64,000 nucleotides of DNA from Erythrobasidium yunnanense (GCA_001600175.1 BCJC01000005.1:476471-540470); one strand, 5' to 3'. Counted from the first letter of the stretch, positions 33,024-45,331 are shown. Numbers and translations are program-made. Notes: generated by a model not told the origin, from the letters alone.

Positions 33024-33321
33024 ATGCTATGGCGGAATCTCCTGGCTTGCGAAATCAGCAATGCCTAGAGATCGGGAAATTTAGACATAATTAGAAAAAC
33101 TTACCTTTGGACCGCTTGTAGCTATACTTTCTTCCCTTTTCTACTCTTCCCCATACATCAACCCGTTACAAACGCTTGATCCCTGTCTTTGCGCTAGTGA
33201 AAGAAGGTTAGACAGCTTAGAAATTGTCAGTTATCGTACGCTACCTGGTTTGCAGTAAAGCTAAGAGAAATGACAACAATACTTAGCAGAGAACGATATC
33301 AACAGCTACTGCCCAATCTGT

Positions 33322-36298
33322 CTAAATAACGACCATGCAATTACAGTTCTCACTTCCCTCCGTCGGCTCGACTTGTATACTCAAGTCTACCAGTCCTTCA
33401 ATAGCACCTTTCAACAGTGCTTCTACTCTCTTGACGACTTTCTCTGCGTTTGCATAATGGTTGATCTGGTGAGAGTGGCCATTTGCGTGTGAATGGGAGT
33501 GTGGCTTGTGATCGTGGGAGGGAGAAGGAGCGAGTTGGATATGTATGCTTCCGACAACTGTTGCTGGGTCTTTCGGCCAGAACTTGGCTGATGCGTAGCT
33601 GGATAGGCCTTCGACGGAAGAGAGCTGAAGATGGACCAGAGTCAGTCTTGTCTATCAGAGATACAAGAGCGGAAGCTCCTGCACACCTTCGCTAACGCCG
33701 CTCTGACATCCTTTTCTCGGTGTTCTCCCATATCTAGCACGAGTAATCTTCCGGAATCCGCAACGAGCGGGACCACGCTTGCGAAAATAAGCACAGCAAT
33801 GAATATACTCGCGATAGGGTCAAAGCCTGTCCAGCCATATCTGTTGATGAGAAGAGTAGAAATGATCACGCCTACTGAGCCGAGCGTGTCGGCCATCACG
33901 TGCAGGAAGACGCCGTGCATGTTGTGAGAATGGCCGTGCTGAGAAGGATACCCTACTCAGCCTACATAACACAGGAATGAGTATATAAGCCTACCGAATG
34001 CCCGTGATCGTGTCCATGCGAGTGACCATGGTCGTGGCCGTGATCGTGCTGCAGCTGTCATCAGCTCTTCTCCTCCAACTTGGTATATAGTAACGCACTC
34101 CGTGACCTCCATGAGAATGACCGTGATGATGATGCCCCGTAGCGAACATTCCGACCAGGTTTACTGCCAATCCAAGGGAGCTGACCACCAAAAGCTGGTT
34201 TGTGTTCATAACAGGCGGGTCGATCAATCGTTGTATAGCTTCGAAAACGATGAAGATGGAGATCAGGATCAGGAAGATTCCGTTGGCGAAGCCTGATAGC
34301 GTTTCCACTCTAGCGTAGCTGAATGGGATACAGTCAGTCCACAAAGATCTAGGAGAGGGTCAGAAGAAGAGAAGCTTACCCATATGTGAAGGTCTCGTTT
34401 CTAGGCCAGGTAGCCATTACGGACGCCAGAAGACCCATCCCCAAGGCGAGACAGTCGAAGAACATATGAATGGCTACATCGTTAGGTTAATCAGATTTTG
34501 ATGATCCGAGCACCGCTGCATATTCCTTACAATCGGAGATTAAGCCTAGACTGTTTGTCCAGATGCCATACCTATCAGAACACATGACAGAATCAGCCAA
34601 TCTTCCACAGCAGGAGCAGTGAAGGATTCTCACATCATCTGCACAAACATGAACGCCAGGTTCAAGCACAAGAAGAAGTAGATTTTCTTTGAATCTGGAT
34701 TCTCTAGGATCGTCTTGATAGTAGCGCGGACCTGTCTGTATTGCTTCTCGAGCGACTCGAGGGGCGTACTAGTGTTTTGGCGAGTGTGTTTCTGGCTGAG
34801 CTGGAAGGATGCGGAGGAGGAGGAGGTGCTGCTGCTTGATGCGCCGTATAAGTCGGCCAGCAGGATAGGGTTGGAATGGAGGATGTGCGTGATGCCTTGT
34901 GCAGAGATGGGATCAGTAATGTAGTGAATGTTGTGGAAAGCAGGCTCACCGAAATAAGCGCATGCTCCGACCACGAAATCGCCCACATGTAAAGTCCGTT
35001 CGAAAGCGGTAATGCCAATAAATGCGCTCGTAAGAGCAGCTGTGATCCAAGAAAGCTTGAACGCTCTGATGATTGGTACCCTTGACTTTGCTGAAGAAGT
35101 AAAGAGGGGATCTACGATATATACTGCCAAGACTAGGAGAGCCAAAGTCGGTAGTAGCTGGGCTTTGTTGAGCGATGAGGTCGATGAGGTTATGTCTGCT
35201 TGTGGAAGAGAGGATGGGAAAAGGAGGTTGTAGGTGACGGACAGAGGTACGCTCGTAATTATCGCCAGAGAGGAATGTCGAGACGTGCTTTCCGGCTCTG
35301 CAGAGCTCGATGAAGCGATACTGCTTGATAGGGATGTCCTGCTCGCATTCAAGAAGAGATAGGCTACTACCCTCAGATAACCAGAGTTAATGGCTGTCTT
35401 GCTAAGGCCTGCAAGGGAGAAAATAAGTACGTGCTAGAAGCCGGCGGAACGGTATACGCACGGCGATTTAGATATTGTTCTGCGAGATAGCATATCCCAA
35501 GCGTTCCGACTGCTACAAAATTTGCGTTCCTCTGCTTACACTGATCAGCTTGCTCCTGAGATTGGCGATTGGAGCTCTCACAGCCGTCGATGCACTCGCG
35601 CCCTTCTTTCGCATTGTCTGCAGACCATGTATCCAGAACTCGCTACATTGTGTCAGCATGACCAGGCTGTTCACAGAATTGACTGTCAGCATCACGTTGC
35701 CGAGCTCGACCTAGAAAGTACAGACGCACCGCAAGACTGGCAGGTTGTTGGCTGCCGTTATGAATGCGAAGGTCTCTGCTGCAAACAGAGCTGCAGCTGT
35801 GAGCAAGGGCATAATCTGAGGAAAACACAAGCAACCCTCTGGGCCATCAGAATTTCGGCGCGTCCTGGTGCAGCGATACGTCCGAACCCTTATCCGCGAT
35901 GATGTCCCCAGTAGTTCCCAAGATCTGTGAACGAGAGCAGTCGCTATTGCAGCCAGAATGCCCAATCTTGCATTGACATCTCCAGCATCGATAGGTTTCG
36001 ACATGATCCATTCTTTAACGAGGTGCAAGCTCAAAGCCAGCAATGATTTCGCTAGAATGCTTGTAAACACAGTATCTGCTGGAATCCCACTGCGAGCTCG
36101 CCGTCTTGCGATGTCTCTGCTGGGTGGGAGGACGTGCGCGATGCTCACTCGCCCGCGCTGGCGTGCGTCTGGCAGGTAGTCGCCATTCTGAGTGCTGCTG
36201 GTGTTGCTGCCGTTTGAGTACGCGTTGACATAGCCAGCTGGCATCGCTCGCTGCTCGTTTGTCGCGAACAATTGGGAGAGAATCGAAAGCAATTGCAA
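33322..36298 (-). CDS. MSC2: CDF zinc transporter, Msc2/ZnT5-like (ER/Golgi)
   Basis: A multi-exon gene with a long N-terminal set of membrane helices followed by a cation-diffusion-facilitator domain, as in yeast Msc2 and animal ZnT5. The two intramembrane zinc sites are visible: HMFFD (H-x-x-x-D in TM2) and HVMAD (TM5). RVETLSGFANGIFLILISIF is typical. A His loop (GHHHHGHSHGGH and DHGHDHGHSHGHDHGHS) sits between TM4 and TM5. The C-terminal cytosolic domain ends NCNCMVVI. Msc2 with Zrg17 loads zinc into the ER. I resolved outer limits and most exons. One intron near 35500 must be about 29-32 nt to keep TM segment TLGICYLAEQYLNRR. Two starts are possible, 36298 or MPAG at 36244. Confidence 0.88.
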
Positions 36299-36542
36299 GT
36301 CGATTCAAATTGCAGCTTTCTGTCCTACCAATATCTTACAATGATGAGACTGATGAGGATATAGCTGAGGTTGCTGCTGCTGCTGTTGGTCCATCAATCT
36401 CTCGTTCCTCATGCTGCAAGACCGTCGGTCATGACCTAATCTCGTCTGGAAGATAGCAAAGACACCTTCGCATCTGGGCATTCATCCGGGCTTGCTTCTG
36501 CTCCAACCATTCCAAACATGTCTGCTCCTCATACCGGATTCT

Positions 36543-37928
36543 ATGCCTATGACTACATCGGTCGGTCAATATCAGTTAGGTAAGATGAGCTACACAAGCT
36601 GAGAAAGTCCGCAGCGTCCCTCAAGAAATGGCCATCTTCCATATCATGGAAAGCAGGCGTTCCTAAAGACTTCATCACCGCCTTCATGAAGCAAGACAGC
36701 CTGATCAGAGGATGTTCGCGAGCTCCGAAGGGGGATAAAGTATAATAAGTCAGCATTCTCTTCCGGTGCTGTACTGATTCTGTAGCGCAGGTTTGGTCTG
36801 TGCCGCATGTCTTCTACGAAGGTACACTAGCGGCTACCGGCGTGAAGAACCTCTATTTCGCAGCAAGCGATGTTGATTCTCTCATCGACATTGTCCTCTC
36901 CCACTATCCTGATATTCAACCACGTCTGCTCGTCCCTGCTCCCGACAAGTTCTTCCCACTCTCAGCCTTTTCCAGTCCGCCTACCCCAATCCGCTTCAAG
37001 ACTGTTGACGCGCTACAGATGTATCGATCTGGCACACAGCTATCCCAAGACACGCCTATCTATCAACAGAACAAAGCTGTTTTCGAGCAGATGCGAAAGC
37101 AAGGGAAAGGTACTGTCATCGCGGTGGATGTAGAGAGCTGGGAAGAGGATCATTCTATTGTGATAGAGATTGGCTGGAGCCACCTAGCATGGAGGAGCAG
37201 TGCTCTCTCTGGAAGGACGCAGGAGGTGTCTGCTGTCAAGCACTTCATTATTGACGAGCATAGGGAGTTCCGAAATGGGCAGTACAGCCCGGACAATCGA
37301 GACTACTTCTCCTTCGGCCGTTCAGAGACTGCATCACTCAAGGCTACCCTCCATCAGCTACAAGACTTCCTCGACGATGCGAAAGCCAAAGGACCCGTAC
37401 TTATGGTCTTCCACAATGCTTCGGCGGAGAAGGAATATTTCGCAAATCTCAGAATCGATACAAAAGACTGGATCGAAGGCTTTGAGCCTCTTCTTCCCGT
37501 CAAGAACAAAGATGTCGAAGAGCTCCTCATTGATCTTTCCGTAAACGACGCCAATTCGAGTATGTCAGCTAGTATTTCGTCGAAAGAGCATGCACTAGTG
37601 AAAGATGGATATGTCTATATGCAAGATACGCAAAAACTTTATGCTGGATCGGGACTGCCTGGCGCGATCAAGCAGATTGGCCTGCAGAATGCCCTCAACA
37701 AGCTCGAAATACCGAGTCGAAAGATGCACAACGCTGGGAATGATGCGCACTGTAAGTTTCCTCGCATGTTCTGTTCAGAGCGAGCTGATTATGTCGACAG
37801 ACACGCTTGCGCTGTACGAGACGCTCGTTGGAGGAGGCAAATTCAAGAAAGACCTCGTCGAACATGAGAAGAACAGGAAAGCGAACGAAGCAAAGAGACA
37901 GAACGAAAGGGGCTGGGGTGATTGGTGA
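36543..37928 (+). CDS. Gfd2/YDR514C-like RNase H-fold protein
   Basis: Four exons (36543-36579, 36615-36739, 36791-37751, 37801-37928) give 416 residues. The exonuclease-like core reads GTVIAVDVESWEEDHSIVIE, then KHFIIDEHREFRNG, VLMVFHNASAEKEYF and a late HNAGNDAHYTLALYETL. The D-x-E near the first strand, the internal H-N and the final N-D-A-x-Y are positions expected of DEDD-type nuclease folds and match the fungal Gfd2/YDR514C C-terminal domain. Yeast Gfd2 is linked to mRNA export; enzymatic activity is unproven. The N-terminal 35-nt intron keeps the frame into SLKKWPSSISWKAG. It is divergent from MSC2 with a gap of about 245 bp. Confidence 0.75.
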
Positions 37929-38020
37929 CAAAGCCCTCGATTTACACTTCAAGCGGCACCGAAGCAGCGAGGCAGGCAGTAGGGAGATTCAGTAGAATGT
38001 TGTACGATGGAAAAGCCACA

Positions 38021-39784
38021 CTACTTTCGATTCGAGCTGGTGCTCGACTTTCGACTGGGCGTCTGCTTGTTGAGCAGAGCACGATAGTCCTTCCTTTGGC
38101 TGACTTTTTCGCACCTGAGAGCCATCTCGCCCCTTTCCAAGTTGACGAGAGCTCGCTTCAGCTCCACTATGCATTCCTTTGTGAATGCATTGGGATGCTC
38201 GAGCGCGCCACGTATGAAAGTTCTTGCAAGTGCTCGGATGAGCAGGAATTCTCGGGCAAGCGGAGCGTCGATGACCTCGAACTGCTTATTACCCTTCGCT
38301 GCCTGTTCAAGCTCTCTTTTCCTGTTCTGAGCTTCCTGTACCATTCGATAAGAAGACCAGGCTGGTTGGAGTGTCTTTGATTCTTTAGCATAAGCCAGAA
38401 AGAAGAGACCGCCAGTGGGATGGTATCCTGACTCTCCGACTTGGATTTGATGATCGTGCAGTCGCTTGTGTGTTTTGAGGCCTTTATCGAGTATATTTGC
38501 TGACCTTAAGACGATCAAGCTTTTACGCTTTGGACTTGGCACATCAAGAGGGCAGCCAGCTAGCACGTCTGTGTTACCTTTCCATGGGCATTTGAACAGA
38601 GCGGCCATCTCAGCCAACGAGTATGAAGCGTTCCATGTTTGCTCAGACTCCTTGCGGACTTGACATCTTAGTGTTGTTGCCCATATGTCGGAGGCTCTTT
38701 CGTGACCTGGAAGTACAGCACAATCTATTGCCGCTAACTTACCGGCTATCAGAACACGGGCTTGCGTGACTGTCAGGTTCTTGGCGTGAACGTAAGCAAG
38801 GAATGACATATATATAGCATTGCTTGGAAGGATGGAAGATGTCTCAGTGATAGTATTGATCAATCCGTAGCATTATCTCACCCATGTGGTAGCGAGTCAT
38901 GTAACGATATACGTCTGCTTGGTCTTTCCCTGTAACATAGCTTGGGTATTCGAGCTGCACCCATCCCTTGAGATATGTGTTGAAACGGATCTTCTAGCCT
39001 GACAAACTCGAGTGCAAGGAGAGGAACGGAACCCTAGCAGTGTTCGCATAATCCAAGACACGCGTGAATGCGCTCATAGAAGGAGTTTGTGGATCCCATG
39101 CCGTCCCGCCTCCTCTAATACCATTTGCACTCAGATCAATTGCGCCTGTAAAGGTGCATGCTTTTAGCTGTCGAATGACAGGCAACATAAGAAGTTTCTC
39201 GAGCAGCTTGAAAGATCCCTCGTTGTGGAAGATGAAAGCTCTCACACCGATAGCTTGACTTAGTTCTAAGGCTGCGATTTGATGAGTGTCTTGATTGCGA
39301 TTGGTTGGGCCGACGAATGAAGACTGCCTCAGCAACCTTACGCGGGAGGGCGTAGTGAAGATTCCGGCTGGTGGTATAGCTGTGCTTCTCAGTAATGAAG
39401 CGGCATCGCTTAATGCATACAGCCAATTTTCGTCATTGTTGCCGTCTCTTCCATCGTCGTTGCCATCGCCGTTGACATTGACCCCGCTGTTCACAATGAT
39501 GAGTTCGGCTTCCTTAGATGACCAACGGGAGAGTAGATGTGTGTATCTTATACTATAGCGTGGAACATGATCTGATGGCGTGTCTTCAGCCTTTGCTCTC
39601 CCAAAGCACATACGGAAGCAAAGGACTCACACACTACGGCCATACCAGGCTTAGGAGCGAGTGCATCCAGTACGTGATTGGTATAGTCCCACGCGGGCCC
39701 TTTGAAGTCGACGGCACCAGGCGCTGAGCGGAGATGCTGCAGTCGCGGATCATCCGGACTGATAGATTTGCGAACTTTACTCAT
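38021..39784 (-). pseudogene. Array copy A: decayed member of the nucleoside-hydrolase-like family
   Basis: Paralogue of the three intact genes to the right, sharing the start (SPDDPRLQHLRS, WDYTNHVLDALAPKPGMAVV), the first intron position, AFIFHNEGSFKLLEKLL and the C-terminal half (GCPLDVPSPKRKSLIVLRS, GGLFFLAYAKESKTL). The acidic motif FDGELDD is replaced by VPRYSIR. An in-frame TAG (about 38993-38998) falls where the intact copies have Trp (LSG-stop-KIRF against LAGWKKQ). After the former second intron (YHMG) the frame no longer joins cleanly. It is therefore probably a pseudogene, or at most yields a 240-residue N-terminal product and, separately, a 280-codon C-terminal ORF from 38863. 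Copy A also has an Asp/Asn/Gly-rich insertion. Confidence 0.7.
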
Positions 39785-40052
39785 AGTGCCCTTATACTGT
39801 CTTGACTCAAAGCGATAGGATACTTGCTGGAGTCAGAGAGACAAGCTGTCAAAGTGCAGAGGCACATCCAACCTGGAGGCGATGTTTTACGTTCGGGAAG
39901 AAAGGATGTTGAGCTTGGCCACGATCTCCAGCCATAGACCCTGTATATATCAGAGGGAGACCAAGTGCTATCATTCAAGTATGAATCCGAGGAGATGGTC
40001 TGAGATTGATGTCGTGAAGTACATCATATAAAGTCAGACAATAGCGGTATGC

Positions 40053-41682
40053 TCAGCCGGAACTGGATATTCGACTGCCTGTCTTTCGAATCTCTTTACA
40101 GAGCCTTGTCATCTCACCTCCTTTCAGATTGTCCAAGGCAAGATCAAAGCAGGCCTTACTGTTCGGAGGAAAGATGCCGATGTTGTCGAGTGCGCCGCGC
40201 AAAAAGAACTCGAATACCGTTCGGTACTGGAGAAACTCCTCGGCCAGTCGGCGGTCTATGATTGCAACTTGTCGGTTTCGGAGATTTGGCGTCGCTCCAT
40301 GTCTCGCGGTTCTGGCGAGACGGATGGATGCCCAGGCAGCATCTACCGTTTCGGACTCTTTCGCATACGCGAGTAAGTAGAGTCCACCTTTGACACTATA
40401 CGTAGGAGTTCCAACGGTAGCAGCAAAGCCGAGGTGAGCGTTGTTGGGCGAAAAGCCCTTGTCGGTAAAAGTTTGCGTTCGCAGTATGATCATTTTCTTT
40501 CGCTTGGGACATGGTATGTCGAGCGGTGATCCACCGAGATCACCCAGTGTGTTTGATAACGGTACGCCAGCGTTGCCCGCCATGGCTCTGAATCGAAACG
40601 ATTCCTTTGAGGGCTCCAGCGTGGACCAGGCTAACGCACGATCGCTAATCAGACTAGCCCAGCCATCTGAACCTTTAGACTGTACAGGGCGCACTTGAAA
40701 GTTGACAGATGCCAGTTTCTCTTGTACGAGAGTTTCAGTCTCCTGACCAGAAAGTCGCTTCGCACAAGCGTAGCCAGCAATTGCCCATCTCAACGCCAGT
40801 CCCATACCGAAGCGTACCATTTCGCGTGCATAATTGGCGTTGGCTTCTGTCGCAGCTGGTGCCAGCATGGTCGCAGCCCAATTCTTGAGCTCCGGCAAAT
40901 CTTGCTTCTTCCAGCCTGCCAAGCTGCCGTGAACGGAAAGGAAAGGGACACTTGCTGTTTTAGCGAAGTCGATGACCCGGTTGAATGCAGGCAGGTCCCA
41001 GCGCGCATTGGCGCCGGTTCTGATGGCTCCTTTGAATGCTGGAGTAGCGCAGGTGAAGCTGCAGCCCCTGAGCTGCCGATGCACGGGCAGGCCGAGCAGC
41101 TTGTCGAGTAGGCTGAAGGATGTGTTGTTGTGGAATACGAAAGGTCTCGTTCCGATAATCCGTGCTACATGGGCTGCTACTTCTTCAATCGTTTTAATCT
41201 TGCCAGCATCCGCTTTGCGGTTGGTCAAAGTACTCAAGGGTGCACCTGCCAGTAGACGTATGTTGTGCGAGGTGCTGAAGTGACCGTTTGGGAGCATCTT
41301 GCAGCCAAGTACTTCGTTGATGATTCCTTTCATTTCCTCGTAGGTATCGTCACCACCTAGGCGCTGTCCCGCAATGATCACCAGCTCTGCAGTGGAGGAC
41401 CAATGCAGAAGTAGATTCTCCAGCCTCAGCTTGTCGTCGAGCTCGCCATCAAAGTTGTCTTCGAGACAGATACATCCGTTCAATCGTCGTAGGCTTACGG
41501 TCAAAGGACTGCTCACAAATAATGGCCATGCCAGGTCTCGGTGCCAACGCATCCAGTACGTGATCGGTATAGTCCCACGTATGGTTCTCGAACCGAAAGG
41601 CTGGATTTGATCGTAGATGCTGCAGCCGTGGATCGTTGGGAGCGATTGGCTTAGGCATCTTCTTTCCTGTCGATACTTGCAT
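40053..41682 (-). CDS. Array copy B: nucleoside-hydrolase-like protein, unknown family
   Basis: Two exons (41682-41517, 41458-40053) give 523 residues. N-terminal half: WDYTDHVLDALAPRPGMAII, the acidic loop FDGELDDKLRLENLL, then ELVIIAGQRLGGDDTYEE, PFVFHNNTSFSLLDKLL, and GANARWDLPAFNRVIDFA with SVPFLSVHGSL. These recall the Ca-binding D-x-x-x-D-D loop, VAGN strand and N-x-x-x-D-P-E-A segment of inosine-uridine nucleoside hydrolases, in the same order. The C-terminal half is family-specific: GDLGGSPLDIPCPKRKKMII, GGLYLLAYAKESETVDAAWA, EFFLRGALDNIGIFP. No signal peptide or membrane helix. The intron acceptor is AAG. Unlike copy E it has no second intron. Confidence 0.75.
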
Positions 41683-42013
41683 TGTGCTAGACGTGCGGTA
41701 AGAGAGAGAGCAAGCAGGTGTTGCGAGAGAGCCAGCCGACGCTGAAATCGATGAAGGGCCCTAACGAGAAAGGGGCCCAATATGAAGGGCCCTGATGAGA
41801 GGTCCTAGTGTGACAAATATCTCAGGTTTCTGTAGAAGCGGCTGGCCATTTATACGAATTATACTGATGGTACTTCCAGTTAAACAGCTGAACTTGCAGT
41901 CGGACTTCAGGACAGTAGTAGGTTTTTCGCGCTTGCAATGGAGTCCTGCGATCGGATGCTACGTATATATCGTCCCAGGATACAGCAGTTTTCTACACTG
42001 TGTTCGACTTGCA

Positions 42014-43681
42014 TTACGCAAGCGAGGACTGAGACAGACGAGAAGACCCTCTGCGATTCGGCGCAGAGGTGCCCTGCTTTCGAATACCCTCGCAGAGCTT
42101 TGTCAGCTCTCCCTTCTCGAGGTTGGCAAAAGCGAGCTCGACGAAGGCCTTGCTGCTTGCGGGAAAGATACCGATGTTGTCCAGTATACCGCGCAAGAAG
42201 AATTCGAATATGGCTCGATAGGTTCTCCATTCCATAGCTAGTTGCGCGTCGAGGATCGGGAACTGCAAGTGGGAGCTCGAGCTTGTGCGCGCACCTTGAC
42301 GTCTCGCAGCTCTTGTGAGCCGAATTGCCGCCCAAGCTTTGTCGAGAGTTTCTGACTCTTTCGCATGAGCGAGGATGTATAGGCCACCTTTAGCAGTGTA
42401 AGTCGAGCTTCCAATCGTTGCTTTGTGACCAAGGCGGGTTCCTTTAGGAGAAAGACCTTGATCGACCCAAGATTCTACCTTGAGAATGACCAGCTTGTTT
42501 CGCTTTGGAAACGGCACGTCAAGCGGACATCCGCTGACATCACCAACGGTGTTGCTCCAGCTGCAGCCTGCGTTGACCACCATCGCTCTGATCGTAGTGG
42601 CATCTCTCGCCGGATCACGATTGGAAAATCCTGCTTCCTGACTGCTGACGTGACTCGTCCAGCCGTCTGATGGCTTCGGACGTCCAGTCTCAATGGTAAG
42701 ATGTGCGGCAGCTAGTTTAGCGTCCACCACGGCTTGCGTCTGCGGGCCAGACAGTGATTTGGCTGAAGCATAACCGCATACCGCCCACTCGAGGGCGACG
42801 CCCATACCAAATCTCACCATTTTGCGAGCGTAAATGGCATTCACTTCTGTTGCAGCGGGAGTGAACATAGTTGTAGCCCAGTTGCGGAGCTCCGGTAGAA
42901 CCTGTCTCTTCCAGCCTGCTAGGCTGCCATGCATTGCAAGGCAAGGCACGTTGAGTCTTTGAGCATGCTCGAGGATCCTCTCGAAGGCGGGACGATCCCA
43001 ATTAGCATTGGCTGCGAGGAATAAGTGACCTGGAGGGGCCGCAAGAGAGCAGGTGAGGGAACAGCCCTGCAACTGCTTACCGACCGGCAAGCTGAGTAGT
43101 TTGTCGAAGAGCGAACAAGAGGTGTTGTTATGGAAGACGAAAGGTCGAGCTCCGATTGCTTGCTCTACACGCTCTACTGCTTTCTGTAAAGCCTCATTTT
43201 TCACGGGATCCACCTTAGAGTTGGTGAGGCTGCTTAGTGTGCCACCTCTGATGAGTCGAACGTTGGGATGCGAAGTGAAGCAGCCAGAGGGAAGTGATTT
43301 ACAGCCCAGCACTTCAAGTATGACTCCCTTCAGTTCCTCGTAGGTAGCGTCACCATCATATCGCTGTCCAGCAACAATGATGAGATCGATCCCGGATGAC
43401 CACTTCAAGAGCAGATGCTCAAGTCTCAGATCGTCATCCAGCTCGCCATCGAAGCTGTCTGAAAGAGCGGCGAGGCAATGTCAGCGGGGAATAGTGCAAA
43501 ACATAAGCGAGCTGCGCTCACAGACAACGACCGTGCCAGGATTTGGTGCTAGTGCGTCGAGGACATGGTCCGTATAGTCCCAGATATACTGCATGAACTC
43601 CATGGACGGATTGGTGCGTAGGTGCCGTAAACGGGGGTCCATAGGCGCTATCGGTATACGGCGTTGTCGATGTTGACTCAT
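42014..43681 (-). CDS. Array copy C: nucleoside-hydrolase-like protein, unknown family
   Basis: Two exons (43681-43522, 43458-42014) give 534 residues. The same blocks are present: DPRLRHLRTNP, WDYTDHVLDALAPNPGTVVV, SFDGELDDDLRLEHLLLKWS, DLIIVAGQRYDGDATYEEL, PFVFHNNTSCSLFDKLL, ANANWDRPAFERILEHA, GWKRQVLPELRNWATTM, GCPLDVPFPKRNKLVIL, GGLYILAHAKESETLDKAWA and EFFLRGILDNIGIFP. The first intron is phase 1 after the strand VVV, as in all copies; there is no second intron. All three acidic residues of the loop are present. The substrate is unknown; hydrolase activity is inference from the motif layout. Confidence 0.75.
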
Positions 43682-43860
43682 TTCGGTGACCTAAACAATG
43701 TTTTGCTTGCGTGGTAGTAGTGATGAAGGCAAGAGCGGATGCCCCCATTTGCAATAGGCTCCCAGTTTCGTCCCCTTCAAGCCAAGGTTTTACCGCTGAA
43801 CAGTCGTCCGTAGCGGGGCCGTGGATGGACGGTATTGGGGGCAACAGTTGTGTGGTCTTA

Positions 43861-44258
43861 TCAAGATAGAGATCCTCTTCTACTGGAGGAGGGCGATCGC
43901 TCCTTTTTGCTGATCTCCTTGCAGAATCTGACCATCGTTCCATTCTCCGGATTGACCACAGCTCGTTTAAGGATTGCTTTGCTCTCTTTCGGGAAGATCC
44001 CCACGTTTTCCAAAGTACTTCGAAGGAAAAACTCGAAGATCGACCTCCAGAGCATCCATCCGGACGCTCAGCTAGCGTCAAAGATTTGAATATCTTCTGT
44101 ACAGGTCCGATGCGAGCAGTTAAACGACTTCTTGCTGTTCTAGCAAGTCCAATCGCAGCCCAAGCTGGATGCAGCGTTTCTGACTCTTTCGCAAATGCGA
44201 GGATGTGTAGATAGCCTTCGGAAGTATAGGTCGTCCCGTACGACTTGAATACTGTCGA
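43861..44258 (-). pseudogene. Array copy D: 3' fragment
   Basis: Only the last 130 or so codons of a family member are present, from GTTYTSEGYLHILAFAKESE to the C-terminus (SIFEFFLRSTLENVGIFPKE, SKAILKRAVVNPENGTMVRF). A frame disruption lies between IQIF and MLWRSIF. It is closest to copy E (EFFLRGTLENVAIFPKESKA), and even the 3' flank matches: AGATCCTCTTCTACTGGAGG occurs beside both. It thus arose by duplication of the end of copy E plus flank. Upstream of it the unrelated 214-residue gene begins almost at once, so the break may mark an insertion or deletion boundary. Confidence 0.7.
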
Positions 44259-44264
44259 GAATCT

Positions 44265-45094
44265 TTATAGTCTGATCAAGTCCGCCGTATCCGCGCGGCC
44301 GCTGCTAGAGGAAGCAAGCTCCTGGGCTTCCGGCTGGCTGCTCTCATCCTCTGAATTTCTGTCTGCCCAAGCCTTGCCGAATGCGATGCTGCGACGAACT
44401 TCGATTTCTAAAGTCCGCATTTGCAATCAGCGGAGCTGAATGGCAAGGGCGCACCTGGACTCACCCATCTCACGGGCGTTCTTGACTAGTATCTGAGCCA
44501 AAGCTCCTCGAAGCTCCCTGCACAGTTCGTTGACAGCGTGCTTCAGCATGAACTCCGAGATGAATGTGCCCGCATCATCTTCATAGATACACGTTTCGAT
44601 CGCAGGCATGATGTTACTGATAGCCGGCGCTACCAAGGGGTAAGCAGCGTACTTTCCGGAGAGATGAGGTAGGACAAGATTGAGGTGGTATACTATCTGA
44701 CCCTTTGCGACCCAAGTTTCGAAAGACAATGGGGAAGAAGAACGAGGTAACCAATTTTTCGGTACTTTGATAACTGCGCTCGCGCCGTACCAGACGAAGG
44801 ATCACGGTTGGACGAATAGATGTACCGTCCATGTTGCGCTTATAGTTCAGGGATCCCGGAAGCCTTGCCAGCTCGCCCAAGATATACCTTCAACGCAAAC
44901 GCAAACAGGCCAAGTCAGACAATGTCTGTAAAGATCTTGCCTTTCTGCACTGTGACTGCTCACTTGATGTTCATCGTACATTGCTCGTCAGATGACGGGG
45001 CCCGGAAAGGCAGCTTGTTGGGCGTGGTCAATCTCGAGTACTTTATGGCGAGCGGGGCATCATCGAGGCAGAACAAGACTTTCTCGATGAACAT
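44265..45094 (-). CDS. Unknown 214-residue protein inside the array
   Basis: Four exons (45094-44964, 44887-44826, 44773-44465, 44407-44265) join with consensus GT donors, and the total divides by three. The product starts MFIEKVLFCLDDAPLAIKYS, continues YILGELARLPGSLNYKRNMD, LSFETWVAKGQIVYHLNLVL, AISNIMPAIETCIYEDDAGT, NELCRELRGALAQILVKNAR, and ends in a Ser/Glu-rich tail. It is unrelated to its neighbours and I recognise no family. The frame is open further upstream to about 45230, so the start could lie earlier. Opposite-strand ORFs here (44820-45146) are open too, but splice less well. Confidence 0.5.
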
Positions 45095-45331
45095 CGATAT
45101 CAGTGATGGTCGACAGCCGTGCTCGAATCGTATCTGGTATTCATGACATGGAAGGGACGCAAAGGCGTTTAAAGAGCTGCGTAGCCGTATGCTGCACTTC
45201 GAGAAGACAAAGAAGTCGGCGAATGAAGCTATGGTCCAACAATGCTTTACGCGTGTCGATTCTAGAGAATTGAAACCGCTCGCAGCAGCTTATGATGAAG
45301 ATCGAGATCCTCTTCTACTGGAGGAGTGAGA

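Noticed and set aside
44820-45325. Plus-strand ORF resembling a fungal-type (FunK1) protein kinase end, with HCDCSLDV and the tail DRDPLLLEE
   Set aside because: The kinase-like words fall in two different frames. The minus strand offers a four-exon gene with consensus splice sites and a total divisible by three. The DRDPLLLEE match near copy D is explained by the duplicated flank.
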